A stretch of DNA of 64,000 nt from Streptomyces sp. LUP47B (GCF_001746295.1 NZ_MJAH01000004.1:463995-527994), one strand, 5' to 3'. Positions 53,147-62,354 are shown, numbered from the stretch's first letter. Program-made: numbers and translations. The notes: a model not told the origin generated them from the letters alone.

Positions 53147-54460
53147 ATGGGGAGCCCGTTCGGATCGCGTGGACCCGTCCGCCGACTCGTCACCGCCGCA
53201 GTCGCCCTGGCCGCCACCGTCGGCCTGGCCACGGCCTGCGGATCGGGGGACGACGACTCCGGCGGCGGGGGAGGGGGTACAGCGGACGCGAAGGGGGTCG
53301 ACGACGGCGCCACGCTGACGATGTGGACCCGTGCGGCGACCCGCCCGCAGAGCGAGGCCCTGGTCAAGGCGTACAACGCCCACCACAAGAACAGGATCGA
53401 ACTGACCGTCGTCCCCACCGACGACTACCAGGCCAAGGTGGGCGCGGCCGCCGGTTCCAAGGACCTCCCCGACCTGTTCGCCTCCGACGTGGTGTTCGTC
53501 CCCAACTACACCTCCAGCGGGCTCTTCGCCGACCTCACCGACCGCATCGACGCGCTGCCCTTCGCGGACGACCTCGCCCAGTCGCACATCAAGGCGGGCA
53601 CGTACGAGGGCAAGAAGTACGTCGTCCCGCACACCCTCGACCTCTCGGTGCTCTTCTACAACAAGGACCTCTACCGTCGGGCGAAACTCGACCCCGACAA
53701 GCCGCCCACCACTCTGGCCGAATGGGACCGGCAGGCACGGGCCGTGGACAAGCTGGGCGGTGGCGTCAACGGCACCTTCTTCGGCGGCAACTGCGGCGGT
53801 TGCGGCGTCTTCACCTGGTGGCCGTCGATCTGGGCCGCCGGCGATGAGGTACTGAACAAGGACGGCACCGAGGCCGCCCTGGCCTCCGACACCGCCGAGA
53901 AGGTCTACGACACCTACCGCGGCTGGGTCCAGGACGACATCGTGGCCCCCGGCGCCCGCGACGAGACCGGTGTGACCTGGACCGGAGTCTTCCCGAAGGG
54001 CAAGGTCGGCGTGATGCCCATGCCGTCGACGACGCTGGGCCTGATGCCCAAGGACCTCGACCTCGGCGTCGCCCCCATCCCCGGACCCGACGGCGGCAAG
54101 TCGACCTTCGTCGGCGGCGACGCCATCGGCATCTCCGCCACCAGTGACAAGGCTGACCAGGCCTGGAACTTCCTCGCCTGGTCCGTGGGCGACGAGGCAC
54201 AGGTCGACGTGGTCGCCGCGCACAAGGACGTGGTGGCCCGCACCGACCTCGCCTCCAACAAGTACTCCAAGGCCGACCCGCGCCTGGTCACCATCAACCA
54301 GCTGGTGGCGGACGGCCGTACCCCTTACGCCCTGAAGTTCGGTCAGACCTTCAACGACCCCAACGGGCCCTGGCTGACGCTGATGCGCGACGCCGTCTTC
54401 GGTGACGCGGCGAAGGTCGAGAAGGACAACGAGGCCGTCACCGCCTCACTGGGTGACTGA
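53147..54460 (+). CDS. ABC sugar transporter, solute-binding lipoprotein
   Basis: The 437-residue protein has a lipoprotein signal with lipobox LATAC (Cys31), a Gly/Ser/Asp linker, and a family-1 solute-binding fold (LTMWTRAATRPQSEALVKAYNAHH ... DLPDLFASDVVFVPNYTSSGLF ... VPHTLDLSVLFYNKDLYRRA). It should capture oligosaccharides released by the secreted hydrolases. First gene of the transporter-GH127 operon. The FFGGNCGGCGVFTWW segment with two Cys is unusual and might form a disulfide near the binding site. Confidence 0.94.
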   Translation: MGSPFGSRGPVRRLVTAAVALAATVGLATACGSGDDDSGGGGGGTADAKGVDDGATLTMWTRAATRPQSEALVKAYNAHHKNRIELTVVPTDDYQAKVGAAAGSKDLPDLFASDVVFVPNYTSSGLFADLTDRIDALPFADDLAQSHIKAGTYEGKKYVVPHTLDLSVLFYNKDLYRRAKLDPDKPPTTLAEWDRQARAVDKLGGGVNGTFFGGNCGGCGVFTWWPSIWAAGDEVLNKDGTEAALASDTAEKVYDTYRGWVQDDIVAPGARDETGVTWTGVFPKGKVGVMPMPSTTLGLMPKDLDLGVAPIPGPDGGKSTFVGGDAIGISATSDKADQAWNFLAWSVGDEAQVDVVAAHKDVVARTDLASNKYSKADPRLVTINQLVADGRTPYALKFGQTFNDPNGPWLTLMRDAVFGDAAKVEKDNEAVTASLGD

Positions 54461-54492
54461 CCGTGCCCCAGGGCTTACGGCTGAGGAGGGAC

Positions 54493-55437
54493 ATGCAGGT
54501 GCAGTCGCCGGACCGGGAGGCGGTCGTACCCCCGGTCCGGACGGAACGCCATCACCGCCGCCTGTGGCACTCCCGCACCCTTCAGGGCCTCGGATACGCC
54601 ACCCCGACAGCCGCGTTCGTCGCCGTCTTCTTCGTCCTGCCCCTTCTCCTCGTCGGCCGGATGTCGCTCCACGACTGGCCGTTGCTCGCCGGCGACCGGG
54701 GCGGGAACACCCCGGAGAACTACACGGACGTCACTGACAGCACCCTGTTCTGGCCCGCGGTCCGCTTCACGCTCCTCTACACGGGGATCGTCACCGTCGT
54801 CCTCCTCGGCCTCGCGCTGCTCCTCGCGCTGCTGGTGCAGGAGTCCCGCCCCGGCACCGGCTTCTTCCGCACGGTCTACTTCCTGCCGGGCGCCCTCGGG
54901 CTCGCCTCCGCGTCCCTCCTCTTCTGGGGCATGTACAGCCCCACCACCGGCCCGCTCAGCCGCCCCCTGGAGAAACTCGGTCTGGTCGACGGCCCGGTGT
55001 CCTTTCTCGGCACGCCGAACTCCGCACTGCTGTCGACGGTGTTCCTCGTCGTCTGGAAGTTCGCCGGCTTCTACATGCTGATCCTGCTCGTCGGCCTCCA
55101 GCGCATCCCGCACGAGGTGTACGAGGCGGCGCGCATGGACGGTGCGAGCCGCGGCCAGATCTTCCGCTCCATCACCCTGCCGTTGCTGCGGCCGTCCCTC
55201 GCCCTGTCCCTGCTGCTGTGCGTGACCGGATCGCTGCTCGCCTTCGACCAGTTCTTCGTCCTGACCAAGGGCGGCCCGGACAACAGCACGGTGACGGTGG
55301 TGCAGTTGATCTACCGGGAGGCGTTCCAGCGGCTCGACCTCGGTACCGCGGCGGCCCTCTCGATCATCGTGCTGGCCGCGCTGCTCCTCCTCAACGCCCT
55401 GCAGTTCCGCGGTCTGCGGCACGCCGACGAATCATGA
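54493..55437 (+). CDS. ABC sugar permease 1 (MalF-like)
   Basis: The 314-residue protein has six hydrophobic helices and the EAA loop HEVYEAARMDGASRGQIFRSITLPLLRPSL for contact with the ATPase. The N-terminal half has FVAVFFVLPLLLVGRMSLHDW. Start choice is uncertain: ATG 54493 and GTG 54499 both follow GAGGAGGGA, while GTG 54463 lies two bases past the upstream stop. The next permease overlaps by four bases. No ATP-binding gene is present; streptomycetes use a shared MsiK-type ATPase. Confidence 0.93.
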   Translation: MQVQSPDREAVVPPVRTERHHRRLWHSRTLQGLGYATPTAAFVAVFFVLPLLLVGRMSLHDWPLLAGDRGGNTPENYTDVTDSTLFWPAVRFTLLYTGIVTVVLLGLALLLALLVQESRPGTGFFRTVYFLPGALGLASASLLFWGMYSPTTGPLSRPLEKLGLVDGPVSFLGTPNSALLSTVFLVVWKFAGFYMLILLVGLQRIPHEVYEAARMDGASRGQIFRSITLPLLRPSLALSLLLCVTGSLLAFDQFFVLTKGGPDNSTVTVVQLIYREAFQRLDLGTAAALSIIVLAALLLLNALQFRGLRHADES

Positions 55438-56273
55438 AGGGGGACCGCACCGTGCGCACCCGGGCTCTCGGACAGACGCCGTACTACGTCGTCGCCTCCG
55501 GCCTCGCCGTCATCTTCCTCTTCCCGCTGCTCTGGAACGCCTGGGCCTCCGTCAGCGCCCAGCCCGGCACCGCCCAGGAGTCCGGCTACGGCCTCGGCAA
55601 CTACCGCACACTCCTCGACTACGACGCCGGACTGTGGCGCTACCTCCTCAACTCGACCGTCGTCTCGGCCCTCACGGTCGCGCTCACCCTCGGAGTGTCG
55701 CTCCTCGGCGGTTACGCCTTCGCGCGGTTCAGCTTCCCCGGCAAGAACCTGCTGTTCCTGCTGACGCTGGCCATCCTCATGGTCCCGTACGCCACCCTCC
55801 TGATCCCCCTCTACGTCCTCCTCGGCCGCCTGCACCTCCAGAACTCCCTGCTCGGGCTGAGCCTGGTGCTGGCCATGTTCCAACTCCCGTTCGCCACCTT
55901 CATGATGCGGATCTCCTTCGAGGCGGTCCCCCGCGAACTGGAGGAGTCGGCCCTCGTCGACGGCTGCGGCACCGCGGGCGCCCTGCGCCGGGTGCTGCTC
56001 CCGGCGGTGCGGCCGGGACTGATCACGGTGGGCCTCTTCGCCTTCCTCGCGGCCTGGAACGACTTCATCGCCCCGCTGATCCTCATCTCCGACAGCGAGA
56101 AGGCGCCCCTGCCGCTGGCCGTGGCGAATCTGCGCCAACAGAGCATGGGCGCTGTCGACTACGGCGCCACCGAGGCGGGCGTGGTGGTGCTCGCCGTGCC
56201 CTGTCTCCTCGTTTTCCTGCTTCTGCAACGGCATTACGTGCGCGGGTTCATGTCGGGTGCCCTGAAGGGATGA
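55434..56273 (+). CDS. ABC sugar permease 2 (MalG-like)
   Basis: The 279-residue permease has six helices and the EAA motif VPRELEESALVDGCGTAGALRRVLLPAVRPGL. The ATG at 55434 overlaps the stop of permease 1 (ATGA); an in-frame GTG at 55452 after GAAGGGGG is a reasonable alternative. Together with permease 1 and the lipoprotein it forms a CUT1-type importer. The GH127 gene starts four bases after the stop. Confidence 0.94.
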   Translation: MKGDRTVRTRALGQTPYYVVASGLAVIFLFPLLWNAWASVSAQPGTAQESGYGLGNYRTLLDYDAGLWRYLLNSTVVSALTVALTLGVSLLGGYAFARFSFPGKNLLFLLTLAILMVPYATLLIPLYVLLGRLHLQNSLLGLSLVLAMFQLPFATFMMRISFEAVPRELEESALVDGCGTAGALRRVLLPAVRPGLITVGLFAFLAAWNDFIAPLILISDSEKAPLPLAVANLRQQSMGAVDYGATEAGVVVLAVPCLLVFLLLQRHYVRGFMSGALKG

Positions 56274-56277
56274 CGCG

Positions 56278-58155
56278 TTGAAGTCGACGTCGAAGGCGAA
56301 CACGGACCTTGTCGTACCGGTCGCACCGAGTCGCGGTCGGCTACGGCCGCTCGGCCTCGACGAGGTCCGGATCACGGGCGGCTTCTGGGCCCGGCGCAGG
56401 GAGGTCAACGCCACCGCCACCCTCGACCACTGCCGCGACTGGATGGAACGCGTCGGCTGGACCGGCAACTTCGGCGCACCCGTGGAGCAGCGGCGGGGAC
56501 GGGAGTTCGCCGACTCCGACGTCTACAAACTGCTCGAAGCGATGGCCTGGACAGGCACCGGCTCCGACACGGTCACCGAGACGATCGCCTCCGCCCAGGA
56601 ACCCGACGGCTACCTCAACACCGCCTTCGGCCGCCCCGGCCAGCAGCCCCGCTACAGCGACCTCGAATGGGGCCACGAGCTGTACTGCTACGGCCACTTG
56701 ATCCAGGCGGGCGTGGCGCAGATCCGCACCCGTGGCGAGGGCGAGCTGGCGAAGATCGCCCAACGGGCCGCCGACCACGTGTGCGCCACCTTCGGCCCCG
56801 GCGGCATCGACGGTGTGTGCGGGCACCCCGAGATCGAGACCGCCCTGGTCGAACTGGCCCGGGCGACCGGCGAACAGCGCTACCTCGACCAGGCGGCACT
56901 CTTCATCGACCGCCGAGGCCGAGGCACGCTCGCCGACGGCGAGTTCGGCCGCGCCTACTACCAGGACGACCTGCCCGTCCGGCAGGCCACCGTCCTGCGC
57001 GGCCACGCCGTCCGTGCCCTCTACCTCGCGGCCGGTGCCGTGGACGTCGCCGTGGAGACGGGGGACGAGGACCTCCTCGCGGCCGTCGTACGGCAGTGGG
57101 AGACCACGGTCGCCCGACGCACCTACCTGACCGGCGGCATGGGCTCCCACCACCGCGACGAGTCCTTCGGCGACGACTTCGTCCTCCCACCCGACCGCGC
57201 GTACGCGGAGACCTGCGCCGCCGTCGCCTCCGTGATGCTCAGCTGGCGCCTCCTGCTCGCCACCGGCGAACCACGCTTCGCCGACCTCGCCGAGCGGACC
57301 CTGTTCAACGTCGTCGCGACCGCACCCTCCGAGGACGGCCGCTCCTTCTTCTACGCCAACACCCTGCACCGCCGCCGACGCGGCACCGTGCCGGCGGCTG
57401 ACGCCGTGAGCCCACGTGCCGAATCGGGCCTGCGTGCCCCCTGGTTCGCGGTGTCCTGCTGCCCGACCAACGTGGCCCGCACCCTGGCCCTGCTGCCCGC
57501 GTATCTGGCGTCCGTCGACGACCACGGCATCCAGCTCCACCAGTACGCGGACGCCGAGATCTCCGTCGACGGGATCGCCCTGCGCGTCCGCACCGACTAC
57601 CCGTCGGACGGGACCGTGACCGTACGGATCGCCCGGTCCCCGGACCATCCATGGACCCTGTCCCTGCGCGTCCCGACGTGGACGGAGGGCGCCACGGCCC
57701 TGCTGGTCGACGCGGACGGAACCCGCCGCACCGTCGCCCCGGGCACGGCGACGGTCACTCGCGTCTTCCGCCCCGGCGACGAGATCCGGCTCGAACTGCC
57801 CGTCGTCCCGCGCTGGATCGGGCCGGACCCCCGCATCGACGCGGTACGCGGTACGGTCGCCGTCCAGCGCGGCCCCCTGGTGTACTGCGCCGAGTCGGTG
57901 GACCTGCCGGACGGACGGGACGTCGACGCCGTACGGGTGGACACCACCGCCGAGCCGGTGGACGGGCCGGGCGGCACGGTCGTGGCGCCGGGTGAACTCG
58001 CCGAGCCGCACGACGAGGCATGGCCGTACCGGCCGCCGGAACAGGGAGAGGTGCTCACTGTGGAGCGGCAGGGGATCGTGCTGGTGCCGTACAACTCCTG
58101 GGCGAACCGCGGTCCGTCGACGATGCGGGTGTGGCTGCCCACCACCGGGCGCTGA
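56278..58155 (+). CDS. GH127 beta-L-arabinofuranosidase
   Basis: The 625-residue cytoplasmic enzyme belongs to GH127. The zinc/cysteine active site known from HypBA1 is present as E311-x-C313 (AETCA) and C394-C395 (SCCPTN), with one Cys as nucleophile. Other family traits are GFWARRREVNATATLDHC and YLTGGMGSHHRDESFGDDF. It should remove beta-L-arabinofuranose from imported arabinosides such as those of hydroxyproline-rich glycoproteins. TTG start at 56278 with AAGGGA eight bases upstream; no nearer ATG or GTG exists. It closes the transporter operon and is convergent with a GH43 gene. Confidence 0.93.
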   Translation: MKSTSKANTDLVVPVAPSRGRLRPLGLDEVRITGGFWARRREVNATATLDHCRDWMERVGWTGNFGAPVEQRRGREFADSDVYKLLEAMAWTGTGSDTVTETIASAQEPDGYLNTAFGRPGQQPRYSDLEWGHELYCYGHLIQAGVAQIRTRGEGELAKIAQRAADHVCATFGPGGIDGVCGHPEIETALVELARATGEQRYLDQAALFIDRRGRGTLADGEFGRAYYQDDLPVRQATVLRGHAVRALYLAAGAVDVAVETGDEDLLAAVVRQWETTVARRTYLTGGMGSHHRDESFGDDFVLPPDRAYAETCAAVASVMLSWRLLLATGEPRFADLAERTLFNVVATAPSEDGRSFFYANTLHRRRRGTVPAADAVSPRAESGLRAPWFAVSCCPTNVARTLALLPAYLASVDDHGIQLHQYADAEISVDGIALRVRTDYPSDGTVTVRIARSPDHPWTLSLRVPTWTEGATALLVDADGTRRTVAPGTATVTRVFRPGDEIRLELPVVPRWIGPDPRIDAVRGTVAVQRGPLVYCAESVDLPDGRDVDAVRVDTTAEPVDGPGGTVVAPGELAEPHDEAWPYRPPEQGEVLTVERQGIVLVPYNSWANRGPSTMRVWLPTTGR

Positions 58156-58175
58156 CGAGCGTGTACCTGAACCGT

Positions 58176-59204
58176 TCACCCGCTGCTGGCGTCGCCGTCC
58201 AGGTCGGTGCACTGCCGCAGCACCCGCAGTTCGTCACCCTCGACCCGCATCTCGTACAGCTTCCCGCGCGCGTTCTCGAAAGGGCGGTGGAGGATCATCA
58301 TCAGCCGGCCGTCGAAGGTCCGAAACAGCATCCCGTGCCCGCTGTCGTCCCGGACCAGCGGCCGGCGCTGTTCCCAAGGGCCGTTCAGCTCACCGGACTT
58401 GGAGACGGCGTAGGTCTGCACGTAACCGCCGCTGACGGTGCCGTCCGCACCGGCCGTGTTCTTCTCGTACGTCGACCACAGCATGAGGAGGGCGCCGTCA
58501 GGGGTGCGGTGGAGCTGCGGGCCGTCGGTGACGTAGGGCGCGAGCTGGTGCGGTACGCCCGCGGGGATCTGCTCACCGAGCCAGAACGCGTCCGAGCCCT
58601 TGAACAGAAAGACGGGCTCGCCGACCGTCCCGGTCAGATCGGGAGCCAGCCGGACGGCTTCCATCGTCCCGTCGACGGTCTGCAGCCACTCGTGCGCGTA
58701 CACCATCCAGGGCTGCCCGGCCGGATCGACGTAGAGCGTGCCGTCGAGGGTCATGAGGCGCGCGGGCGGAGTGGGCCCGGAGGGGTCGACGACGGTGAAG
58801 GGGCCGAGCAGCGAGTCGGACACCGCGGTGATCGTGCCGCGCGCGTGGTTGGGCAGCTGGAAGGGCGTGCCCCACCGCCCGGCCGGTGGCACCGGCAGCA
58901 CCCGGCCCTCGTCGTGCAGCGTGGTGAACAGGTAGTACCTGCCACCCCACGCGTGCACCTCCGGCGCCCACCCGCCGTCCCGCGCCCAGATCCCCTCCTG
59001 CTCATCCGTCCGGAACACGACGACCGGCCGCGCCCAGTCCCGCAGATCCCGACTGCGGTAGACCATCGTCCCGACGCCCTCCACCCCCGACACGGAAGGT
59101 TCGTTGGAGGTGTAGAGGTAGTACGTCCGCGTCTCGGCGTCGGCGACGACGAACGGATCGTGCAACGGCATCTCGGGCAGCCGCAGGGGCTCGGTCTCGG
59201 TCAC
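58176..59204 (-). CDS. Intracellular GH43-like glycosidase
   Basis: The 342-residue protein has no signal peptide and shows the five-bladed propeller pattern: MPLHDPFVVADAETRTYYLYTS with the base Asp, WAPEVHAWGGRYYLFTT, and VYAHEWLQTVDGTMEAVRL with a likely acid Glu. It probably hydrolyses arabino- or xylo-oligosaccharides in the cytoplasm, in line with the neighbouring GH127. GTG start at 59204. It converges with GH127 with a 20-base gap and no clear terminator. Confidence 0.9.
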   Translation of the reverse strand: MTETEPLRLPEMPLHDPFVVADAETRTYYLYTSNEPSVSGVEGVGTMVYRSRDLRDWARPVVVFRTDEQEGIWARDGGWAPEVHAWGGRYYLFTTLHDEGRVLPVPPAGRWGTPFQLPNHARGTITAVSDSLLGPFTVVDPSGPTPPARLMTLDGTLYVDPAGQPWMVYAHEWLQTVDGTMEAVRLAPDLTGTVGEPVFLFKGSDAFWLGEQIPAGVPHQLAPYVTDGPQLHRTPDGALLMLWSTYEKNTAGADGTVSGGYVQTYAVSKSGELNGPWEQRRPLVRDDSGHGMLFRTFDGRLMMILHRPFENARGKLYEMRVEGDELRVLRQCTDLDGDASSG

Positions 59205-59230
59205 GGCTGCACGATACGTGGCCGTCCTGA

Positions 59231-59530
59231 TCAGCCGTCGAACTGGAAGCGGACCGTCATCTCGACCCTCACGTCGTCCCCCGCACCGAGCCCCTCCGGC
59301 CCCCGCACCGCGTTCTTCAGCGGCAGCAGATAGCCGCCGTCCTTCGGGAACAGCGACGTCGTGAAGGTGATTTCGCCGATCCGGGCCTCGACCGGGATGA
59401 CGCCCCAGCCGTACGTGGCCATCCGGGCCACCTCATCGATGTCGGCGGACTCCTGATCGGGCACCGGGACGAAGTAGTAGGGCGCCGGACCGCGCCATTC
59501 GACCACCCGGCCGGTGAAGGTGAGCTGCAT
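59231..59530 (-). CDS. DUF1905 family protein
   Basis: The 99-residue protein matches DUF1905: MQLTFTGRVVEWRGPAPYYFVPVPDQES, GWGVIPVEARIGEITFTTSLFPKDGGYLLPLKNAVR, VRVEMTVRF. The fold is a small beta barrel and the function unknown. It ends 26 bases from the GH43 start and begins 24 bases after the TetR stop on the same strand, so it may be cotranscribed with the TetR gene. Confidence 0.88.
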   Translation of the reverse strand: MQLTFTGRVVEWRGPAPYYFVPVPDQESADIDEVARMATYGWGVIPVEARIGEITFTTSLFPKDGGYLLPLKNAVRGPEGLGAGDDVRVEMTVRFQFDG

Positions 59531-59554
59531 CGGGCCCCCGTTGCGCGGAAGACG

Positions 59555-60214
59555 TCAGGACCCGTTGTACCGCGCCGCGATGTCCGTGAGATAGCCGCGC
59601 AGCAGGATCTTGGTCTCCTCGAGCAGCGCCGCGTCCCCCTTCGTTTCCCGGCGGAAGGCCTCCTGGGCGAGGGCGTCGGCGGCGAGGATCGCGGCGTGGC
59701 AGACGCGGGCGAGGGTCTCGTCGTCCTCGGCGAGCCGCAGGGCGAGCAGGATGCGGCGGATCCCGTCGGCCATCCTGCGCTTGTGCTCGCGGTCCGCGGT
59801 CCGGGTCCGCTCGGTCAGTCCGCTGCCGAACCACAGGGCACGGAAGCCGTGTTCGGTACGGTAGATCTCCGCGTACGCGTCGACGAGGACGCCGACCGGA
59901 TCCTCCCAGCGCTCGGCGGCAGCGGCCTCGACGAGCGCGTCCATCGCCGCTTCCAGCTTGGCGAAGTAACCGGCCGCGAGCGCGTCGATGATCGCCCCGC
60001 GGTCAGGCAGGTACTGGTACAGCGAGCCGACCGACACCCGCGCCTCGGACGCGATCCGGGTCGTGGTGAGCGACTCGACGCCTTCCTCGACCAGGATGCG
60101 CTCCGCGGCTTCCAGAACCCTGGCCAACCGGGCCCGGCTGCGGGCCTGTTGGGGAGTACGGCGCAGGGCGCCGACCCATGCGGCCGGCTCGGCGTCCGGG
60201 GTGGGCTCAGTCAC
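59555..60214 (-). CDS. TetR-family regulator divergent from aldolase/kinase genes
   Basis: The 219-residue protein has a TetR HTH (RVLEAAERILVEEGVESLTTTRIASEARVSVGSLYQYLPDRGAIIDALAAGYFAKLE) and a helical ligand domain. GTG start at 60214. The 80-base gap to the class II aldolase gene holds short GTGAACGTGA and TTTCAGGTTTAGGTT patterns but no clean palindrome, so a role in controlling the pair is only likely by position. Confidence 0.9.
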   Translation of the reverse strand: MTEPTPDAEPAAWVGALRRTPQQARSRARLARVLEAAERILVEEGVESLTTTRIASEARVSVGSLYQYLPDRGAIIDALAAGYFAKLEAAMDALVEAAAAERWEDPVGVLVDAYAEIYRTEHGFRALWFGSGLTERTRTADREHKRRMADGIRRILLALRLAEDDETLARVCHAAILAADALAQEAFRRETKGDAALLEETKILLRGYLTDIAARYNGS

Positions 60215-60294
60215 GGGACGCCCTTCGCTCGTTCACCTGACGACCTCCGAACGTGAACGTGACTTTGTTTCAGGTTTAGGTTAGCGTCGCGCGC

Positions 60295-60972
60295 ATGACC
60301 GACTCAAGCCCGGTGCTGAGCGAGGAGCGGACCGCCGTGGCGGACGCCTGCCGCCGTCTGGGGGCCGAGGGCCTGCTCATCGGTACGGCGGGCAATGTCA
60401 GCCTACGCGTCGAGGACCACGTGGCGATCACCGCGACCGGCGCCGTCCTGGCCGAGCTCACCGCGGACCAGGTGACCGTGGTGGACCTCGACGGAGAGAT
60501 CGTGGCCGGCGGCCTGCTGCCCACCTCGGAGCTCGACCTGCACCTGGGCGTCTACCGCCGGTACGGCACCGCCGCCGTCGTGCACACCCACGCCCCGATG
60601 GCCACCGCGCTCTCCCTCGTCCTCGACGAACTGCCCTGCATCCATTACCAGTTGCTGGCCCTCGGTGGCACCGTCCGGGTCGCACCGTACGCCACCTTCG
60701 GCACCCCGGAACTCGCGGAGTCGGTCCTCACCGCGCTGGAGGGGCGCGGTGCGGCCCTGATGGCCAACCACGGCGCGGTCACCCACGCCCCGACCCTCGA
60801 CAAGGCGGTCGAGCACGCGCTGCTCCTGGAGTGGGCCTGCGGTGTCTACCAGCGCGCGGCCGCCCTCGGACAGCCCCGCTTCCTCGACGAACAGCAGCAG
60901 ATCGCGGTGATCGAGGCCGCCCTCGCCCGCAACTACGGCACCACGCAATCCGCACAGGAGGGGAACCGATGA
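60295..60972 (+). CDS. Class II aldolase/adducin family protein (fuculose-phosphate aldolase-like)
   Basis: The 225-residue zinc aldolase has the acid Glu79 (TSELDLH), metal ligands His97 and His99 (HTHAP) and His159 (NHGAV). It may cleave L-fuculose-1-phosphate, a pentulose phosphate or a 5-deoxy sugar phosphate into DHAP and an aldehyde. The last four bases overlap the kinase start (ATGA), which suggests a kinase-aldolase pathway. The TTAGGT region just before the gene may be the -10. Confidence 0.92.
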   Translation: MTDSSPVLSEERTAVADACRRLGAEGLLIGTAGNVSLRVEDHVAITATGAVLAELTADQVTVVDLDGEIVAGGLLPTSELDLHLGVYRRYGTAAVVHTHAPMATALSLVLDELPCIHYQLLALGGTVRVAPYATFGTPELAESVLTALEGRGAALMANHGAVTHAPTLDKAVEHALLLEWACGVYQRAAALGQPRFLDEQQQIAVIEAALARNYGTTQSAQEGNR

Positions 60973-61907
60973 AGGCACAGAACGTCGTCACCATGGGTGT
61001 GCACGTGCTGGACGTGCTGGTACGGCCGGTCGAGGAGATACCCGAGGGCCAGGGCGCGACCCTGGTCGAGGACATCCGCATGACCGCCGCCGGCACGGCC
61101 GCGGGCACCGCACTCACCCTCGCCAAACTGGGCGCGTCGGTGCGCACCGCCGGGGCGATCGGCACCGACCCGACGGGCGACCTGCTCACGCAACTGCTCG
61201 ACAAGGCGGGCATCGACACCGGGCTGCTCGTCCGCCGTGTCGACACATCCACCTCCGCGACGGTCCTGCCCATCCGCCCCAACGGTGACCGCCCCACCCT
61301 CCACCTGCTCGGCGCCAACATCACCTACGGCCTCGACGACGTGCCCTGGGACGCGGTCGCCGAGGCGACCCACCTCCATCTCGGCGGCCCCGAGCTGATC
61401 GGCGCCGAGGTCGCCGCCCGCATCCTGGCGCACGCCAAGGACCACGGCGTCACCACCTCGGTGGACCTCCTCGCGCCGGGTGAACTCGGCACCTTCGACC
61501 AGATCGAACCGCTGCTGCCGTACGTCGACTTCCTGCTCCCCAACGAGGACCAGGTCCTCGGCTTCAGCGAGGAGGACGACCTGGTGACCGGCGCGAAGAA
61601 GTTCCTGGCCGGGGGAGTGGGCCTGGTCGCGGTCACCCGTGGCGGCGACGGCGCCCTCCTGGTCACCGCCGAGGGCACGGAGACCATCCCCGCCTTCGAG
61701 GTGGAGGTCGTCGACACCACCGGCTGCGGCGACGCCTTCTCGGCGGGCTTCCTGCGCGGGATGGGCCTGGACCGCACGCCACGCGAGGCGGCGATCCTGG
61801 GCAGCGCCGCGGCGGCGCTGGTGGCGCAGGGACTGGGCAGCGACCATGGCGACTTCGACCTGGCGGAGGCCGACGAGTTCTCCATGACGAGCAAGACCCG
61901 CGCATAG
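60969..61907 (+). CDS. PfkB-family carbohydrate kinase
   Basis: The 312-residue ribokinase-like enzyme has the N-terminal glycine-rich TAAGTAAGTALTLAKLGASVRTAGAIGTD and the C-terminal anion-hole motif DTTGCGDAFSAGF with catalytic Asp255. It would phosphorylate a sugar whose phosphate is then split by the coupled class II aldolase. No transporter or isomerase gene is adjacent. Substrate unknown; ribulose, fuculose or a deoxypentose are candidates. Confidence 0.92.
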   Translation: MKAQNVVTMGVHVLDVLVRPVEEIPEGQGATLVEDIRMTAAGTAAGTALTLAKLGASVRTAGAIGTDPTGDLLTQLLDKAGIDTGLLVRRVDTSTSATVLPIRPNGDRPTLHLLGANITYGLDDVPWDAVAEATHLHLGGPELIGAEVAARILAHAKDHGVTTSVDLLAPGELGTFDQIEPLLPYVDFLLPNEDQVLGFSEEDDLVTGAKKFLAGGVGLVAVTRGGDGALLVTAEGTETIPAFEVEVVDTTGCGDAFSAGFLRGMGLDRTPREAAILGSAAAALVAQGLGSDHGDFDLAEADEFSMTSKTRA

Positions 61908-61908
61908 G

Positions 61909-61943
61909 CCGCACCCATACGTTGCGGTCCGCGAGGGGTGCGG
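61909..61943 (+). terminator. Possible terminator hairpin after the kinase gene
   Basis: CCGCACCC (61909-61916) pairs perfectly with GGGTGCGG (61936-61943) around a 19-base loop that is itself GC-rich. No T tract follows. It starts two bases after the kinase stop. Confidence 0.4.
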
Positions 61944-62015
61944 AATGGGCATGGGGCGCCCGGTGTTGCGGCAGCATCGAGTCCGTACCGCGCCACCGCA
62001 CTCCTGGGAGTACCC

Positions 62016-62345
62016 ATGCCCCGCTCCGAAGCCCGCGTCGCCACCGACCGCCCGCACCGCTACGCCAAACAGCTCGCCTCGCACCTCGGGCGTCGCAGCC
62101 AGACCACGTGGGACGAGGACAGCGGTGAGGGCAGCCTGCTCTTCCAGAACGGAGGCAAGGGCTCCCTCACCGCCACCGAAGGCGCGCTGCTGCTGACGCT
62201 GGAGACGGAGTCCGAACACCTCGATCTCCTGGAGGGCGTCGTCGGCAGCCACCTGGTCCGCTTCGGCAGCAAGGACGAACTCGTCGTCGAGTGGACGCGG
62301 GGCAGCGGTGAGCCCGGCACCACGCAGCGCAAGGAGACCGACTGA
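62016..62345 (+). CDS. DUF2218 family protein
   Basis: The 109-residue protein follows DUF2218: RSEARVATDRPHRYAKQLASHLGRRSQTTWDED, then a short sheet pattern and a helix (EHLDLLEGVVGSHLVRFGSKDELVVEWTR). The family is common next to metal or siderophore genes, but its role is not known. ATG 62016 follows TGGGAG. It stands convergent to the NUDIX-like gene, nine bases away. Confidence 0.88.
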   Translation: MPRSEARVATDRPHRYAKQLASHLGRRSQTTWDEDSGEGSLLFQNGGKGSLTATEGALLLTLETESEHLDLLEGVVGSHLVRFGSKDELVVEWTRGSGEPGTTQRKETD

Positions 62346-62354
62346 CGGGTGACC

